This document shows positions 60,240 through 64,000 of a DNA stretch of 64,000 nt, piece by piece (within the stretch, counting starts at the first letter, position 1; every line of letters starts with the position of its first letter). A program made the position numbers and the translations under genes. The notes below the pieces were generated by a model. The model did no database searches. It was not told the DNA's origin and saw nothing but the letters and a program-made list of their open reading frames with translations. This DNA comes from Sepioteuthis lessoniana. Taxonomy: Eukaryota > Mollusca > Cephalopoda > Myopsida > Loliginidae. The stretch spans positions 88,309,275 to 88,373,274 of the forward strand of contig OY757911.1 in assembly GCA_963585895.1 (NCBI GenBank). Reading direction: 5' to 3'.

Positions 60240-60630
60240 CAAACAGATAACCTAATCTCAGCCAGATGACCAGACCTAGTGATAGTCAACAACAACAAAA
60301 AAAGAGAACCTGTTGAATAGTGGACTTTGCTGTCCCAGTAGACCACAAAGTATTAAAAAAAATGAAAGCAAAATGAGAGAAGTACCTAGATCTTGCTAGA
60401 GAACTAAAAAAACTATGGAACATGAAGGTGATGGTGATACCAATAGTAATTAGTGCACTTAGAACAATCACCAAATGATTGGTAAAGGGACTGGAAGATT
60501 TGGAAATCAGGACAAGTGGAGACCATCCAGACTACAGCACTATTAAGATCGGCCAGAGATTGAGTCCTGGAGACTTGAGAAGACTTGCTGTCACTCAAAC
60601 TCCAGTGAAAAACCATCAGCTAATGCTGGT
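60240..60630 (+). pseudogene. LINE C-terminal fragment (KLWNM type), best copy
   Basis: Plus frames read YLDLARELKKLWNMKVMVIP, IVISALRTI, LVKGLEDLEIRTSGDHPD, IKIGQRLSPGDLRRLAVTQ, then TPVKNHQL. In the known LINE tail: ELKKLWNMKVTVIPIVVGAL, LxELEIRGRIETIQTTALL and RSARILRR. Stops and frameshifts are present. Confidence 0.7.
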
Positions 60631-61914
60631 GTGAAAAACTCAAAAGGAGTAAATAAAAAACATTTTTTGTTACAAATGTTATATTACAAGTGCTATAGTG
60701 GTAATGGAAAAAGAAAAAACCAAAGAGGAAAAAAAGAGGTAAAGGAGAAAAGGAAATTGTTGATAAGTAGAAATAATGAGCAAATAGCATCTCACCAATT
60801 TTTTGCAATTTTTGCATTTATTCAAAGGATTGTAAAAGAAGGATGTTGTTCAAGAGATGTGATAAAATTGCATTCATAATCAGGCACACATGGGATGTGT
60901 TTACACACCAAAACATTCCACTCATATAACGAATGATTTGAAATTTAACAAAACTATTCCATCTAAATCTGATCTCATAGAGAAAAAAAATTAGTCTTCT
61001 AATTTTAAGAAATATGTTTCCTTATAGTACATGTAAGCAAAGATCTGTAATAGTTTACAAATTTCTTAGACAAAGCATTGTGATTATTGATTTGCCTTCT
61101 TTTGGTTTTATTTTGGTCAATTTTCATCAAAACTCTTAGATCACTATTACATGACCATTAAGCAAGCAGAAAGACTGACTGCCATAGATAAGGGATACAA
61201 GTTCAGTTTTTACTGGAGGGTTATTCTTCATTTCTAATCCATGCTGCTTGTTTCTTTTATCAAGAATAGTTCAGGATTATATGCACAGAATTATATAAAT
61301 ATTACCTTGTATTTCAAGTGAAAAAATACATTGTTTTAATACATAATACAGATACATAAACATTACCAGTGATTATATATAAAAGTAAATTTTTATCCTT
61401 AATATGGTAGTTTGTTGGGTAAGATAAATAAATTCAATTTGGAGAGTTCTTCAAGAAGGAATCTGATATCTTGGACTTGTTCAAACCATCAACCAGATAA
61501 GTAGCATTGAATAGAAACAAATAATAGACTTATAGAGAGACAAATATTTATCTCTCTAAGAGAATAGTCATGTCCATTAGGTGCCTCATAGTGTGTCACA
61601 TGATGAACCCAGAAACCCATTCTCAACCTCTTTTTCTTGTTCAAAGAACAAGAGAGACATGTCTCAAACCTTGCCGGGAAATAGCAACACCATGTGGCTA
61701 TTTTACTTTCCCTCTCTTAAGTAAGCCTTTATTCATTGAACAATGTGTACATTTCTGTTGGGACATGTTTGTATATTCTTTCTTAATAACATTGGCATGT
61801 ATATTATGCATATAAAAGATTAAATGTATATACAAATGCATTTATCTTGTCTTTCTTTCTGTTGTGTTCAGTGTTAGCATATCACAGGTATACTAATATT
61901 GATCCATAATAAGT

Positions 61915-62150
61915 GGAAACTCAACTAAATATCTTTGTAAGTTTTTACTGGTTGGCCAACTCTGGTGAATCTATGTGTAGGAGTCCATTGCAGAATGTTG
62001 GTTTTAAGTTTGTTTCTGCTGGGTGGTAAGTGGCTGTATCCTTGTGTAATTACCATCTAGCTTTTTCTTCAAACATTATATTAGGGTCCAATTGGTGCAG
62101 CCATACAGTATTATTGACCTGGCTACAGCTTGGAAGAAATATAAGATGTT
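61915..62150 (-). pseudogene. LINE C-terminal fragment
   Basis: The minus strand reads FQAVARSIILYGCTNWTLI, KKKLDGNYTRIQP and further degenerate sequence. It is the same family as 29320-29700 and clearly contains the LYGCTxWTL and KKLDGNYTR motifs. Confidence 0.65.
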
Positions 62151-62961
62151 ATAATATACTTAGGAAGCCTACTTGTGATATTTTCATAGTCAAATACTTT
62201 ACATACTGGAATGATTGTAGGACAATTGTGATAAATCTGATACTGCAAATAAAACAAATGACTTAGAAGGGAATTATTTAGAAATAACATCTTTGCTATA
62301 CAAATAATAGAAAAAAAACTCCTTATAACAGATGTCAGAACATTAGGATACCTAAATAGTCTATTTTGTTCTTCACTTATTAAATATTTCTGTAAGCTTT
62401 TATAGCTATATTTCACATCTTAATTTTTGTCATCATACAGCAACCATTTGATACAGTATATTTGTTAAATAAAGAATTTTCAAAATTAGATATCTCCACC
62501 TCAAATATTAGCATATGTATAAATCATATAGTACCAATCACTTTTTTCCTTCACATTCATAAGTACCATATTGAAAAATGTTTTAATGGTATGTAAAAAC
62601 TATATCCTAAATTTTGAATTAAACATTTGTACAATTTCTCCTTCATTAAAACTTATATCAAAGATTAAGATACTTAAATCCTAAGGTCTGGTTAATGGTG
62701 CATGTGATAAAACAAGTTACCATGTTGCTACAACTGACAAAATGATAAAAGTACAAACATGTTAATTTCAATAACAACAAAGTAAATCTACTATGCTTAA
62801 AGATAAAATAATGAACTACATATAATATTGCTTTCTTATTTTCAATGAAACTCAGTGGAATATGACTAAGTATGATTTGATCATGGTGGTTACAACAGTG
62901 AAGATTTCTTAAATTGTTTCTTGGTCCCATATGAAACTTACATAACAGATTTTTTAAATGT

Positions 62962-63168
62962 TGGTTGGTTTCTTTGTTTAATGGCATATCAACCTTTGTG
63001 GATTATCTAATACCAAAGCCATCTTTATAGAAGAACTATTTACTATTTAACCCATAGCTGGAGGTATAAGGGTTTCATACCTTTTCCAAGGGTATTATTT
63101 TGAAAATGAATGCAATAGTTTGACTGGAGTTTGAACTCACTACAATGTCACAGTTCAGCACATTCTAT
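62962..63168 (-). repeat. SINE family A
   Basis: TTTAATGGCATATCAACCTT, TTTCCAAGGGTATTATTTTG and GTCACAGTTCAGCACATTCT. Confidence 0.8.
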
Positions 63169-63287
63169 GGGGAATCACCCAGATTTTTTAAAAATGGATA
63201 CAAAATGGTGGAAAATATTGTATACATCAAAAAAATATATAAAATGTTATCTGTATATTACTAAAATTCTCATTATGTTTGTTATTA

Positions 63288-63300
63288 ACACACACACACA

Positions 63301-63353
<53 letters not shown>
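63288..63353. repeat. CA/TG inverted microsatellite
   Basis: Seven to eight CA units meet about 25 TG units through CG, making a small palindrome at the junction. Confidence 0.95.
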
Positions 63354-63356
<3 letters not shown>

Positions 63357-63375
63357 TGTATGCATTTATCCAATT

Positions 63376-63641
63376 CCTCTGCACCAAGCAGGTTGCAACA
63401 CAAGCTCAATTTTTAAGCTGAGTACAGCTGTTTTTTCCCTTCTTCTAGACTGATTGCCTTACCAAGGCTAAAAATCTCAGTCTGCCATACTATTTACCTA
63501 TAGCTGGAGGGAGAACAGATGGATTCATGCATTTCCCAAAGACATTAGTGTGAAGTAAAATACAAACAGTTTTGTCAAGGATTTTAACTCTGGTTGCCAA
63601 TTCCATTTCCTATGATGATAACCATTATATTAAGTGTACCT
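63376..63641 (-). repeat. SINE family B
   Basis: CAACACAAGCTCAATTTTTA, AAATCTCAGTCTGCCATACT and ATGATAACCATTATATTAAG; the head is at the right. Confidence 0.75.
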
Positions 63642-64000
63642 GTGTGTGTAATTGTAACTCAGTAAAAAATGAAACCATGTAAGATTTTCAAAAGAGCAAT
63701 ACACTTATAATCACTTCTTTGTAAATAGAAGCATTATTAGTAATCATGGGCCAATGTCATAATGAGAACTCAATGGATTCATGGGTCATCTTGTATCTTA
63801 TGAACTTGCATATTAAAAAAAAAAGGTTCCTTTCTTGCATCAACAACGCAAATCTTCTTTACTAGATATTAAGCTACAAATGGTTGATTTCTGTATAATT
63901 TTCAAACAACTGAGTTACTACTTGCATAAATGTTTATATGAAGTACTTTATTAACATGAACAGTCAATGAAGTGAGTGATAGCAATTACATTAGACATTG

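Larger units (their letters stand above)
59244..64000 (-). other. Intron upstream of the 59188 exon (partial)
   Basis: Contains three LINE C-terminal fragments (59960-60215, 60240-60630, 61915-62150), SINE-A (62962-63168), SINE-B (63376-63641) and a CA/TG microsatellite. The parts 60640-61910, 62160-62950 and 63650-64000 show no feature I can support. Confidence 0.6.

Noticed and set aside
1-64000. CRISPR arrays, operons or prokaryotic features
   Set aside because: Introns, SINEs and microsatellites show a eukaryotic nuclear genome; the tandem repeats lack spacer structure.

Overview
This is an AT-rich eukaryotic window with very large introns. It holds eight short exons of one minus-strand gene, spread over 57 kb in a sea of repeats. 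The repeat mix (several tRNA-derived SINE families, Tc1/mariner transposons, LINE C-terminal fragments, a Penelope-like RT, long TA/CA/GA microsatellites) and the exon sequences point to an invertebrate. I think a lophotrochozoan mollusc, perhaps an octopus-like cephalopod, is most likely; this is inference from repeat style, not proof.

The gene belongs to the actin-binding LIM protein / UNC-115 / dematin family. Its exons, in transcript order, lie at 59243-59188, 45135-45058, 41205-41140, 21645-21495, 19177-19127, 11207-11190, 5638-5459 and 2578-2318. All have GT-AG borders, and every phase fits the next exon, giving 861 nt (286 whole codons). They encode the disordered linker and the abLIM/dematin central region. 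The N-terminal LIM domains should lie beyond the right edge, and the C-terminal villin headpiece beyond the left edge. One exon is only 18 nt. A 66-nt exon is in frame at both ends and may be a cassette.

All other sequence is intronic. From left to right: 0-13 kb has SINEs, a 60-bp perfect palindrome, a fold-back MITE and a locally duplicated Tc1 relic. At 13-20 kb are two TTAA-flanked MITEs and a 2.4-kb mariner-type element with clear terminal repeats. At 23-29 kb are a copy of a 0.5-kb block from 11.7 kb, and a mariner split by a solo-LTR-like insertion. At 30-38 kb are nested SINEs with target-site duplications, a Tc1 relic, a Penelope-like RT relic, tandem duplications and hairpins. At 45-64 kb are more SINEs, a VNTR-bearing family, LINE C-terminal fragments and microsatellites.

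I saw no complete second gene, no convincing RNA gene outside SINE heads, and no CRISPR or operon-like structure. The most unusual signals are structural: the palindrome, the hairpin, the inverted SINE pair inside a third repeat, the duplicated block, and a tail shared by two otherwise different repeat families.
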